Positions 1 to 7,231 of a DNA stretch of 13,012 nucleotides are shown in pieces. The position numbers and the translations under genes are program-made. Origin of the DNA: DASVBJ01 sp036375895 (GTDB lineage: Bacteria; Actinomycetota; Actinomycetes; JACCUZ01); the NCBI GenBank assembly GCA_036375895.1, contig DASVBJ010000182.1:1-13012 (forward strand), written 5' to 3'. Each line of letters opens with the position of its first letter. Position 1 is the first letter of the stretch. Under the pieces are notes generated by a model. That model was not told where the DNA came from and did no database searches. It was given only the letters and a program-made list of their open reading frames with translations.

Positions 1-2492
1 CCGGTGGCCTGCCGGGGCACGACGACCCGCAGGCGGCGGGTGGGCCCGGCCGGCGGCTGCACCGCGACCACGTGCGCGTCCGGTTGCGTGAGCCTGGCAC
101 CCACCGCACCGGCGTCGGTCTCGATCCGCAGCCGATCCACCTCGCGGGTGTCCGGCTCGTCCGACAGCGCCACCGCGATCCGTCCGAGCACGCGGGGCCG
201 GGCCCAGCGAAGCTCTACCCACTGCTCCTCCGGCGTGGTGCTGGAGACCCAGGACGTGGTGGGGTCTCCGTCGAACGCGGCATAAGGACGGGTGCCGGGC
301 CCGCGCCAGCCGGCCTCCGAGGGGTCGGCGGCCGTCGACGAGGCGTCGACCGCCGACGCGCCCGCGTAGCTCACGGAGGTCTGGTGCGCCGGGTCCTCGT
401 CGGCCAGCACGTCACCCGCGGGTCGCCCCCGCCGCGGGTCGGTGCCGGCCGGGAGGGTCTGCGAGTAGCCGGCGCCCACCGTCGCGCCGAAGTCGAGCGA
501 TCGCCGCCGGTTCGTGTCGGTGACGAGCCACGGCGGGGTGCCCGGCAGCGGTGCCGCGTCCGACCTGGTGACGAGTGCGGGAGGGTCGGTCGCCGGCGCC
601 ACCAGTCCGAGAGTCGCCTCGGCCGCACCGCTGAGCACCGAGACGCCCGCCGACGGCAGCTCGACGACCGGGGGTGCCGACCTGGACACCTCGAAGACCT
701 CGAGCGCCCGGGCCTGCGGGAAGGGGCCGGTCGCGTCGGCGGCCTGCCCGAGCGTCCCGCCGACGACGGGCCCGAACCGGGCCACCCGCCGCAGCCCCGG
801 CGAGCCGGTCAACGTCGCCCGGGTCGCGGCGGCCGGATCAGCGGTCGCCAACGGGTCGATGTCGTTCCGCAACAGCACCCGGCCCACGCCGGCCCGGGCC
901 AGCGCCGCGGCCAGACCCGGTGACGGGCGCCCCGCGGCCAGCTCGGCTCCGATGCCGTCGAGCAGCCGGGTCGCCCCCGGGGCGCCGAGCGGCACCGCGT
1001 TGCGCACCGCCCAGGGCCGGTCGGCGTAGGCCTGCAGCGGGTCGTCGGCGGGTCTCCCCCAGCCGTAGTCGCCGAAGGCCGCTCCCGGCACGACGAGCGT
1101 GCGTCCCTGCGGCCGGGCGTCCAGCCAGTCCGACGCCTCGGCCCAGTAGCCCGGGACACTCGCGAAGGGGCCGCGCGCGGGCAGGTCGCCGCGGTAGGCC
1201 GGCCAGGTCGCCGCCGCCAGCACACCCAGGGCGAGCGCGACCGTGCCCGCCACCAGGACATCGGCGGACGGCACGCCCAGCCGCTGCGCGGTCGCCGCGG
1301 GGACCCGCCGCCGCCAGGCACGCAGGCGCTCCGGCATCACGGCGAGCAGGTGGCAGAGGCCGAGGGTCAGGGGCAGCCGAAGCATCAGGTCGGCCTTGTG
1401 CACGGTGCGGAACGGGGCAAGCGGCCCGTCCAGCAGCTGCCGCGCCGGCCCGGACAGCGGGCTCGACACAGTGCCGGCATGGCCGACGGCGACCAGCGTG
1501 ACGCCGAGCAGGAGCGTCAGGACGAGGAACCGCCGCTCGGGCATGCGTCGGTGCGCCAGCCCGACCAGGCCGGCCGCGGCCACCGCCGTCGTCGCCAGCA
1601 CCGCCACCGACGACGAGGCCAGCCACCACCCTGCCGTCCACAGCGGTGCGCCTTGCTGGGGCACGAAGGCCAGCCAGTGGGAGGTCCCCCGCAGCGCATT
1701 GGTCAGCGACGTGACGCTGCTCGTCACCGAGGCGGTCTCGATGTAGTCGAGGAAAGGGAACGCGTAACGACCGAGGACCAGCAGCGGCAGGACCCACCAG
1801 GCGGTGGCCAGCACGACACCCCCCGACCACCACGCCAGCAGCTCCCGTCGCCTCCTGCCGGGCTCCCGGGTGATGAGGAACAGCAATGCGGGGGGAAGCA
1901 CCGCCAGCGTTGCCGCCGCGTTCACCCCGCCGACCGCCGCCACGACGAGCGCCGACGCCATCGCGGCCCGGCGTACGCTGCCTGCCCGCGCTCCACGCAC
2001 CAGCGGGACCAGCACCCAGGGGGCCAGCGCCAGGGGCCAGCTCTCGATCGAGATGCCGCCGACCGTCGTGAGGACCCGTGGGCTCAGCGCGTACGCCGAT
2101 GCGGCCAGCAGCCTGGTGGTGTGGGTCCCGATCCCGAGCAACCGAGTCAGCCGCAGCACGCCGGTGTAGGCGACGACCAGCAGCAGCGACCACCAGAGCC
2201 GCTGGGTCACCCAGGCGGGCAACCCCAGCAGGTGGCCCGCGAGGAAGAACGGCCCCATCGGGAACAGGTAGCCATAGGCCTGGTTCTGCAGCTGTCCGAA
2301 CGCCGCGGTCTCGTCCCAGGCCAGCAGGGCGCGGGACAGGAATCTGGCCGGGTCGAGGACCAGGTCGAGCTTGGTGTCGGCGTCGACCAGCCCGGGCGCC
2401 TGGCTGAACGCCACCGCGACCAGAGCCAGGGCCACGGCGCCCTCGCGCAGGCGGCGTACGAGGCCGGGTGTCCCGTCGCCGGCGTGGCTCAT
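1..2492 (-). CDS. aftD: AftD-type alpha-(1->3)-arabinofuranosyltransferase, GT-C fold (3' end outside window)
   Basis: Membrane glycosyltransferase expected to move arabinofuranose from decaprenyl-phospho-arabinose onto an envelope glycan outside the membrane. In mycobacteria AftD branches the arabinan of arabinogalactan and lipoarabinomannan. The first 830 codons are visible; mycobacterial AftD is about 1400 aa, so the C-terminal part is missing. The N-terminus is typical of the family: DADTKLDL at residues 37-44, whose acidic residues are the likely GT-C catalytic site, then FGQLQNQAYGYLFPMG at 65-80 and LGRYAFPFLDYIE near 240-252. Many hydrophobic helices follow, with PFRTVHKAD at 360-368. 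The later part is soluble, with TDTNRRR at 658-664 and an F5/8C (discoidin)-like module containing AFDGDPTTSW at 739-748. The ATG at 2492 overlaps the methyltransferase stop as ATGA. No Shine-Dalgarno is visible, so translation probably depends on coupling. Family call firm; exact acceptor unknown. Confidence 0.9.
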   Translation of the reverse strand, partial: MSHAGDGTPGLVRRLREGAVALALVAVAFSQAPGLVDADTKLDLVLDPARFLSRALLAWDETAAFGQLQNQAYGYLFPMGPFFLAGHLLGLPAWVTQRLWWSLLLVVAYTGVLRLTRLLGIGTHTTRLLAASAYALSPRVLTTVGGISIESWPLALAPWVLVPLVRGARAGSVRRAAMASALVVAAVGGVNAAATLAVLPPALLFLITREPGRRRRELLAWWSGGVVLATAWWVLPLLVLGRYAFPFLDYIETASVTSSVTSLTNALRGTSHWLAFVPQQGAPLWTAGWWLASSSVAVLATTAVAAAGLVGLAHRRMPERRFLVLTLLLGVTLVAVGHAGTVSSPLSGPARQLLDGPLAPFRTVHKADLMLRLPLTLGLCHLLAVMPERLRAWRRRVPAATAQRLGVPSADVLVAGTVALALGVLAAATWPAYRGDLPARGPFASVPGYWAEASDWLDARPQGRTLVVPGAAFGDYGWGRPADDPLQAYADRPWAVRNAVPLGAPGATRLLDGIGAELAAGRPSPGLAAALARAGVGRVLLRNDIDPLATADPAAATRATLTGSPGLRRVARFGPVVGGTLGQAADATGPFPQARALEVFEVSRSAPPVVELPSAGVSVLSGAAEATLGLVAPATDPPALVTRSDAAPLPGTPPWLVTDTNRRRSLDFGATVGAGYSQTLPAGTDPRRGRPAGDVLADEDPAHQTSVSYAGASAVDASSTAADPSEAGWRGPGTRPYAAFDGDPTTSWVSSTTPEEQWVELRWARPRVLGRIAVALSDEPDTREVDRLRIETDAGAVGARLTQPDAHVVAVQPPAGPTRRLRVVVPRQAT

Positions 2493-3232
2493 CGACGTCG
2501 CAGCACGAGAAGAAGGTTCCAGGTGAGCACCTCGCGGACCCCGGGCACACGCAGGAGGGAGCGAGCCCAGCGGGGGTAGTAGCGCGGCCGCGCCTCCACG
2601 AGGTCGGCGTCCGGACGGGTGCGGGCCCAGCGCAGGCCCTCGGCCACCGACACCTTGAAGAGGTTCTCCCCCACGCGGTTCTTGGGCGGCCTGCCGTAGT
2701 GCCGCTCATAGCGCCGCACCGCCCGGCTCCCGCCGAGATAGTGGAACGGCGAGGTCTCGTGTCCACCCCACGGCGAGAGCCAGTTGGTGTAGGCCAGGAC
2801 GACCACTCCGCCCGGGCGGGTCACCCGGACCAGCTCGTCGCCGAGCATGCTCGGCCTCTGAACGTGCTCGAACACGTTGCTCGAGAAGGCGACGTCCACC
2901 GAGGCGGTCCGCACCGGGAGCCTCTCGCCGCGGGCGACCAACGCGGCGGTCCCCGGCAGGTCGGACGTCGTGAGCGCCTCGGGATCGGCGTCGACGGCGA
3001 CGTACAGCGCGCCCCGTCGCGCGAAGGCGGCGGCGAACTGCTCCGGGCCGGCGCCGACGTCGAGCACGGTCCGCCCCCGGAGAGGCGTGAACGACTCGAC
3101 GATGCGGGCGGAGTCGTCCGCGAGCAGCCCGTAGAACACCTCGGGCTGGGTCTGTTCCACGGTGAAGGCCCGCAGCAGCGCCACGGACCGGCGCAGGCCG
3201 TCGCCGGACGACCGGGACCGCGGTGTGAACAT
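2489..3232 (-). CDS. Class I SAM-dependent methyltransferase, Rv0224c-like
   Basis: Predicted soluble methyltransferase of 247 aa. The SAM-binding motif I is DVGAGPEQF at 58-66, the acidic end of strand 2 is VAVDAD at 78-83, then SSNVFEHV at 117-124 and RPGGVVVLAYTNW at 139-151. The later segments GGHETSPFHYLGG, PPKNRVGENLF and AEGLRWA match, from memory, mycobacterial Rv0224c. Its corynebacterial relative MtrP has been linked to trehalose mycolate transport. The methyl acceptor is unknown, and this host need not make mycolates. I chose the ATG at 3232 because a TAGGCT -10-like box lies exactly 7 nt upstream. An in-frame ATG at 3352 would run into the divergent glycosyltransferase gene. It is the first gene of a two-gene unit with the AftD-type gene (4-bp overlap), suggesting one pathway. 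Confidence 0.88.
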   Translation of the reverse strand: MFTPRSRSSGDGLRRSVALLRAFTVEQTQPEVFYGLLADDSARIVESFTPLRGRTVLDVGAGPEQFAAAFARRGALYVAVDADPEALTTSDLPGTAALVARGERLPVRTASVDVAFSSNVFEHVQRPSMLGDELVRVTRPGGVVVLAYTNWLSPWGGHETSPFHYLGGSRAVRRYERHYGRPPKNRVGENLFKVSVAEGLRWARTRPDADLVEARPRYYPRWARSLLRVPGVREVLTWNLLLVLRRR

Positions 3233-3251
3233 CGTCCGCAGCCTACCGATG
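3233..3251 (-). promoter_or_regulatory. Probable leaderless promoter of the methyltransferase-AftD unit
   Basis: Reading on the minus strand, TAGGCT (3245-3240) fits the actinobacterial -10 pattern TANNNT. It is followed by 7 nt and then the ATG at 3232, the spacing at which transcription would begin at the start codon itself. No Shine-Dalgarno is present in the gap. A -35 element is not convincing: only CTCTTG lies at a suitable distance (16 nt). Inferred from sequence pattern only. Confidence 0.5.
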
Positions 3252-3288
3252 GCCCTACCTGCAAGAGCGGGCTTCGCGACAACGCGCG

Positions 3289-3307
3289 GTTCTGTACAGT
3301 CCGCGAC
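3289..3307 (+). promoter_or_regulatory. Probable leaderless promoter of the plus-strand GT4 gene
   Basis: TACAGT at 3295-3300 fits TANNNT and is followed by CCGCGAC (7 nt) and the ATG at 3308, so the transcript probably starts at or next to the A of the ATG. No purine-rich ribosome site precedes the ATG, which supports a leaderless mRNA. A candidate -35 (TTCGCG, 3273-3278, 16-nt spacer) is weak. The spacing mirrors that of the divergent promoter on the other strand of the same 75-bp gap. Confidence 0.5.
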
Positions 3308-4486
3308 ATGGCCCTGCGTGTCTTGTTCCTGAGCTGGCGGGACCATGGCCACCCCGAGGCCGGCGGTGCGGAGGCGTTCCTGGACCGCGTCTCCGCGTCA
3401 CTGGGGGCCCGCGGCCACCAGGTCACGATCTTCACGGCGGGATATCCGGGGGCGGCCACGAACCAGGTGGTGGCCGGGCGACGGTTCCTCCGGCGCGGCG
3501 GCCGGTTCTCGGTGTACGCGCGCGGGGCCCTGCACCTGCTACGCCGGGGCCGCGACTACGACGTGGTGGTGGACATCCAGAACGGGATCCCGTTCTGGGC
3601 GTCGGCGGTCACTCGCACCCCCGTGGTCAACCTCGTCCATCACGTGCATCGCGAGCAGTGGCCCGAGGTGTTCGGGCCCGTCAGGGCCCGCTTCGGGTGG
3701 TGGCTGGAGTCATGGCTCGCCCCACGGGTGTACCGGTCGTCGCGCTACCTGGTGGTCTCCAAGGCCACCAGGGACGAGCTCGCTGCGCTCGGTGTGGGCT
3801 CTGACCGGATCTCGGTGGTGTACAGCGGCAAGGAGGACATTCCCGACCTGAGCCACCAGCCCCGGACAGCCCACCCGAGCCTCGTGGTGCTGGGACGTCT
3901 CGTGCCGCACAAGCGGGTCGAGGTGGCGCTGCGGACGGTCGCGACGCTGCGCGAGCAGTTCCCGGGCCTGGCTCTCGACGTCGTGGGCCACGGCTACTGG
4001 CAGGACGCGCTGCGCGACGAGGCAGTCCGCCTCGGGATCGCGGACTCGGTGCGGTTCCTCGGCTTCGTGGAGAACGACGAGAAGCACCAGCTGCTCGCTG
4101 GGGCATGGCTGAACCTGCTGCCCTCCCTGAAGGAGGGCTGGGGGCTGGCCATCGTCGAGGCCGGAGCGCACGGCACCCCCTCGCTCGCGTTCCGCAGCGC
4201 GGGCGGCACCACCGAGTCGGTCATCGACGGGCTGACGGGCCGGCTCGTCGAGAGCGACGAGGAGTTCGTCAGCGCGGTGGCCGAGCTGCTGTGCGACGCC
4301 CAGGCGAGATCGACGATGGGTGAGGCTGCTCGGATGCACGCCATGAGCTTCAACTGGGAAGCCACCACGGACGCGGTCGAGGAGCTGCTGACCGCGGTGG
4401 CAGGTCACGGTGGCGTGTCGCTGCCGGTGCCTCGGCCGGCGCCGGACACCACGGTGACGAGGCGAGTGGATCAGGCGCCGTTGTAG
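3308..4486 (+). CDS. GT4-family (GT-B fold) glycosyltransferase
   Basis: Predicted cytoplasmic retaining glycosyltransferase of 392 aa that transfers a sugar from a nucleotide-sugar donor. The first strand LRVLFLSW begins right after the ATG, with the acceptor-side loop GGAE at 19-22. The C-terminal donor domain starts near GRLVPHKR (196-203) and carries the GT4 EX7E motif (EGWGLAIVE, residues 276-284). The last 25 or so residues are a proline-rich tail outside the fold. Donor and acceptor cannot be read from sequence. It is divergent from the Rv0224c-like methyltransferase, as Rv0225 is from Rv0224c in M. tuberculosis (from memory), so it is probably the Rv0225 counterpart. Its final 16 bp overlap the end of the convergent DUF2613 gene. 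The start is supported by the TANNNT box 7 nt upstream. The frame is open well upstream, but that stretch encodes the methyltransferase on the other strand. Confidence 0.9.
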   Translation: MALRVLFLSWRDHGHPEAGGAEAFLDRVSASLGARGHQVTIFTAGYPGAATNQVVAGRRFLRRGGRFSVYARGALHLLRRGRDYDVVVDIQNGIPFWASAVTRTPVVNLVHHVHREQWPEVFGPVRARFGWWLESWLAPRVYRSSRYLVVSKATRDELAALGVGSDRISVVYSGKEDIPDLSHQPRTAHPSLVVLGRLVPHKRVEVALRTVATLREQFPGLALDVVGHGYWQDALRDEAVRLGIADSVRFLGFVENDEKHQLLAGAWLNLLPSLKEGWGLAIVEAGAHGTPSLAFRSAGGTTESVIDGLTGRLVESDEEFVSAVAELLCDAQARSTMGEAARMHAMSFNWEATTDAVEELLTAVAGHGGVSLPVPRPAPDTTVTRRVDQAPL

Positions 4487-4635
4487 GTGACCAGGGGCTT
4501 GCGGACCGGGTCAGGGGTCGCCGACAGGCTCGCCACGAGCGAGAACGCCCCGACCACCGCCAGCACGATGCCGAGGAGCACAGTCGCCAGCAGGGGGATC
4601 AGCGCCGCCTGCCCCGAGTCGCTTCCGGCCCTCAT
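4471..4635 (-). CDS. DUF2613-type single-pass membrane microprotein (54 aa)
   Basis: A 54-residue protein that is easy to miss. It has a short N-terminus (MRAGSDSGQ), one strongly hydrophobic helix at about 11-38, and a short C-terminal tail ending KPLVTYNGA. Size, topology and the tyrosine near the end fit the DUF2613 family of small actinobacterial membrane or secreted proteins; one member (Rv0236A) lies beside aftD in M. tuberculosis (from memory). The function is unknown; a small partner of the envelope glycosyltransferases is a reasonable guess. The ATG at 4635 overlaps the stop of the preceding 579-aa gene as ATGA, and AGGAG lies 12 nt before it. It is the last gene of the minus-strand operon, and its stop lies inside the convergent GT4 gene (16-bp overlap). 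Codon structure is clean throughout. Confidence 0.82.
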   Translation of the reverse strand: MRAGSDSGQAALIPLLATVLLGIVLAVVGAFSLVASLSATPDPVRKPLVTYNGA

Positions 4636-6371
4636 CGGCTATCTCGTCTCCTGCCTGGTCCAGCCGCCTCGGCAGCTGAGTGCCACCTACGTCGCAGAGT
4701 AGCAGCCGAGCCTGCTCCCGGGACCCCTGATGCCACGACCGCGCCGACCATGGTCAGACCCGTAACCGCCAGGCCCCAGGGAGGGTCGTGGTCGCGGGCG
4801 AGCGGGGACACATCGGGGACCGAGAGCACCCGCAGCTGCTCTCCGGCGAAGAGGATCGGCAACCCCGCCAGCCGGTCACTCGTCCGGTCGGGATCCGCCT
4901 CACCGACGTGCACGACGACCAGGGCCACGCCCTCCTTTCTGAGCGCCGCCGACAGGTCGCTCCCGCGCTCGACGGCCGCGCGGATCCGGGCCGCGCGAGG
5001 GTCTTCGCCGCGCACCGTCACGGCGGTCAGCGGGAGGTCGTCGTTGACGACGACCTCGACGGGGAGGAAGCGGGGCATCGGGTCGAGCACGACCCGGTCG
5101 TCGTTCCAGGCGAAGCGGCGGTAGTAGCGGAAGGGGAAGACGGCGACGTCGCCGCCCGCCTGGTCGACCACGACCCGGGCCCGCGCCCACTCGTCGGGGT
5201 ACCGGACCGGGGCCAGGCGTCCGCCCGCGCCCCAGGCCAGGCTCGGCAGCAGGACGACCGGGGCGACGGCGACGAGGACCGCGGCCCGCCCGAGCTGGGA
5301 GCGTGCGGCCTCCGCCATCAGTCCGGCGCTCACGGCGAGCGGGACCCCGAGCAGCGCCGCGAACTTCTGACCGTCCCGGAGCAGCCCCCCACCCGAGACG
5401 TGCACCACCACCTCGCGCAAGAGGCTCTCGCCACCGGGCACGGCGCCGGCGAGCGCGAGAAGGAGCCCCAGCCCACCGGCCACCAGTACCCCCGTGCCCG
5501 CACCGTCCCACGCGCGCGCGAGCCGAGGTGCACCGACCGCGAGCGCGGCGAGCACGAAGAGCAGCCCGGCGACGGCCACGACGACCTGGTGCCGCTCCTC
5601 GGGCCAGACGGCCTCGTTCCAGATGCCGCCGAGTCCGAGCACGCTGGGGACCACGCCGAGGGGCGTGTCGGCCTTCGCCGCGAACGCGGCCACCCCCGCC
5701 GGGTCGGCCGGGATCCCCGCGGCACGGGTCAGCGCGGGCACCAGCCAGACCGCGGCGCTGCCGACTGCCGTCAGCATCACCCAGATCACGGCATGGCCCC
5801 GGCGTACCGCCTGGCCCGGGGCGCTCACGACCGCCACCGCCGTCAGCGTCGCGAGCACGAGGGGGGTGCTCCCCGCCAGGCCGCTCACCGCGACCAGCAG
5901 GCAGAGACGAGCGACGTCCGGCCGGCCCCCACGCCGGGCCACGATGCCGCCGGCGACCACCCAGGGCAGCAGTGCATAGCCGAGCAGGAACCCCCAGTGC
6001 CCGATGACCAGCCGCTCGTACACGAACGGGTTCCAGACGAAGGTCACGGCTGCGACCACGGCCGCGGTACGGGTGGCCGTCAGGCGGGCCACGCCCCAGG
6101 CTCCGAGGACGAACACGGCCATGAGCAACGTCTTCTGCACGACGTCGCCCGGCAGCACCCGTGAGAGCACCGCCACGACCAAGTCGTTCGGCACCGCGCG
6201 CGGCACGGAGCCGTCGATGCCCAGCACCGCGTCGGTGATCGGCGGGCGTGGGACGAAGACCATGTCGTAGGACAGGACGTACCCGCGGTGCAGCAGCGTC
6301 GGCCCCAGCGCCACGACGCCTGCGACCAGCCCCACCGCGAGACCGGCTGCTCCCGGGGTCCGCTGCCTCAC
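4632..6371 (-). CDS. Polytopic GT-C-like membrane protein (579 aa), Rv0226c-like
   Basis: Large membrane protein with about ten or more hydrophobic segments up to residue 385, then a roughly 140-residue soluble part and a last helix near 531-550. The loop after the first helix has GYVLSYDMVFVPRPP (30-44); its Asp36 sits where GT-C enzymes place the catalytic acid. NPFVYERLVIGHWGF (114-128) and LLRDGQKFA (330-338) align with equivalent segments of the two AftD-like proteins here, so I read it as a shorter relative without carbohydrate-binding modules. The soluble part contains FPFRYYRRFAWNDD (412-425). No activity can be assigned. Length and position next to a convergent GT4 gene resemble Rv0226c (from memory). 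The GTG start at 6371 overlaps the upstream methyltransferase stop as GTGA; no Shine-Dalgarno is seen. The frame stays open upstream to 7121, but that part is arginine-rich shadow sequence over the methyltransferase. Confidence 0.85.
   Translation of the reverse strand: MRQRTPGAAGLAVGLVAGVVALGPTLLHRGYVLSYDMVFVPRPPITDAVLGIDGSVPRAVPNDLVVAVLSRVLPGDVVQKTLLMAVFVLGAWGVARLTATRTAAVVAAVTFVWNPFVYERLVIGHWGFLLGYALLPWVVAGGIVARRGGRPDVARLCLLVAVSGLAGSTPLVLATLTAVAVVSAPGQAVRRGHAVIWVMLTAVGSAAVWLVPALTRAAGIPADPAGVAAFAAKADTPLGVVPSVLGLGGIWNEAVWPEERHQVVVAVAGLLFVLAALAVGAPRLARAWDGAGTGVLVAGGLGLLLALAGAVPGGESLLREVVVHVSGGGLLRDGQKFAALLGVPLAVSAGLMAEAARSQLGRAAVLVAVAPVVLLPSLAWGAGGRLAPVRYPDEWARARVVVDQAGGDVAVFPFRYYRRFAWNDDRVVLDPMPRFLPVEVVVNDDLPLTAVTVRGEDPRAARIRAAVERGSDLSAALRKEGVALVVVHVGEADPDRTSDRLAGLPILFAGEQLRVLSVPDVSPLARDHDPPWGLAVTGLTMVGAVVASGVPGAGSAATLRRRWHSAAEAAGPGRRRDSR
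4648..4652 (-). promoter_or_regulatory. Ribosome binding site of the DUF2613 gene
   Basis: AGGAG on the minus strand lies inside the 3' end of the 579-aa gene, 12 nt before the ATG at 4635. The spacing is longer than ideal, but this helps confirm that the microprotein is translated. Together with the ATGA overlap it suggests both direct initiation and coupling. Confidence 0.5.
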
Positions 6372-7231
6372 GGCGAACCGGGCCGGCGTGCGACGACCTG
6401 CAGGGTCGGCCGCAACCGCGGCGAGACGGCGCGAGCCGCGAGCGTGACGGGCAGCACCGCCGCGGACAGCGCCCGGACGCCAAGGCCCGGCAGCACCCCG
6501 GCGCCGGGTCGGTCTCCGCGGCCCCGGAGACGCCTGACCAGGCTGGCCGCCTCGACGGACAGGCTGTCCCCCAGACAGCGGATGACAGTGATGTCCGCGA
6601 GGCCCTGGTCGCGGAGCAGCAGCCGCACCGACGCCTCGGAGAAGAAGCGGACGTGGCTCGGGTCCTCGAGCATCCACCACGAGGACCCGAAGAGGTGCGG
6701 CCCATGGGAGTCGGCGGTGGGAGTCAGCCAGACCAGCACGCCGCCCGGCCCCAGCAGCCGTGCGCACCTGGCGGCGAACGCCACAGGATCTGCCACGTGC
6801 TCGGCCACGTGCACGGCGTAGACCAGGTCGAAGGTGCCGTCCAGCTCGACGGGGACCTGCTCGACCGGCCCCGGGAAGAGCCGACCCGTAGCGACGACCC
6901 GCGGGTCGACCGGGACGCCGAGCACACCGGGCTCCGCGCCCGCGATCTCGCTGCCATCGGCAGCGAACCGCGCGAGCAGGCCGCCGCCGCCGTAACCCGC
7001 CTCGAAGACCCGGCGCGGTCGCCCGGCGGCCCGGCGCAACCGTCGGTAGGTGAGCCGCAGCCGGACCCGGTCGAGGCCGGTGTCCCCGCCCCAGCTGTCC
7101 GCCCGGGCCCCCGCGGGACAACGACGGAGCTCACGCATGACGTGACCGCAGCGAGGACAACGGTCGAGCTCGTTCCCGGTGTCGAGCACCCAAGGACGGG
7201 TGGGCTCGCCGCACACCTCGCAGCCGATCAC
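6368..7231 (-). CDS. Class I methyltransferase with N-terminal zinc-ribbon (CxxC...CxxC)
   Basis: Predicted 287-aa SAM-dependent methyltransferase. The N-terminus carries two CxxC pairs (CEVC at 4-7, CPRC at 25-28), a likely structural zinc site as in Methyltransf_13-type proteins that often modify nucleotide sugars or glycans. The SAM fold follows: motif I is FEAGYGGGGLL (76-86), an unusual glycine-rich version of the common DxGxGxG pattern, with AGAEPG at 97-102, HVAEHVADP (141-149) and LGPGGVLVWLTP (160-171). WWMLEDPSHVRFFS (185-198) is typical of the Methyltransf_23-like group. The substrate is unknown; neighbours suggest a methylated sugar on an envelope glycan. The GTG at 7231 is chosen because it overlaps the upstream GT4 stop as GTGA, has GGAG 8 nt before it, and puts the first CxxC at residue 4. 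The longer in-frame reading is low-complexity shadow sequence. Confidence 0.88.
   Translation of the reverse strand: MIGCEVCGEPTRPWVLDTGNELDRCPRCGHVMRELRRCPAGARADSWGGDTGLDRVRLRLTYRRLRRAAGRPRRVFEAGYGGGGLLARFAADGSEIAGAEPGVLGVPVDPRVVATGRLFPGPVEQVPVELDGTFDLVYAVHVAEHVADPVAFAARCARLLGPGGVLVWLTPTADSHGPHLFGSSWWMLEDPSHVRFFSEASVRLLLRDQGLADITVIRCLGDSLSVEAASLVRRLRGRGDRPGAGVLPGLGVRALSAAVLPVTLAARAVSPRLRPTLQVVARRPGSP

Noticed and set aside
838..2766. Long minus-strand open frame of 642 codons
   Set aside because: Its translation is Arg/Gly/Ala/Pro-rich with no domain. The frame shifted by one gives a continuous AftD protein with clear family motifs, so this is a high-GC shadow.
2468..3307. Upstream extension of the plus-strand GT4 frame
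   Set aside because: It lies over the methyltransferase gene on the other strand and shows no motifs. The GT-B fold begins exactly at the ATG at 3308, behind a promoter-like box.
4528..4540. Small hairpin GCTCG-CCA-CGAGC downstream of the GT4 stop, considered as a terminator
   Set aside because: Only a 5-bp stem inside the DUF2613 gene and no T-run follows; such stems are common by chance at this GC content.
4788..6164. 458-codon plus-strand open frame opposite the 579-aa membrane protein
   Set aside because: Composition is His/Arg/Gly/Asp-rich with no fold or motif, as expected for the antisense of a high-GC gene; no ribosome site.
6372..7121. In-frame upstream extension of the 579-aa membrane protein
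   Set aside because: Low-complexity Arg/Gly/Ala sequence over the zinc-ribbon methyltransferase; the GTGA overlap at 6371 gives a better start.
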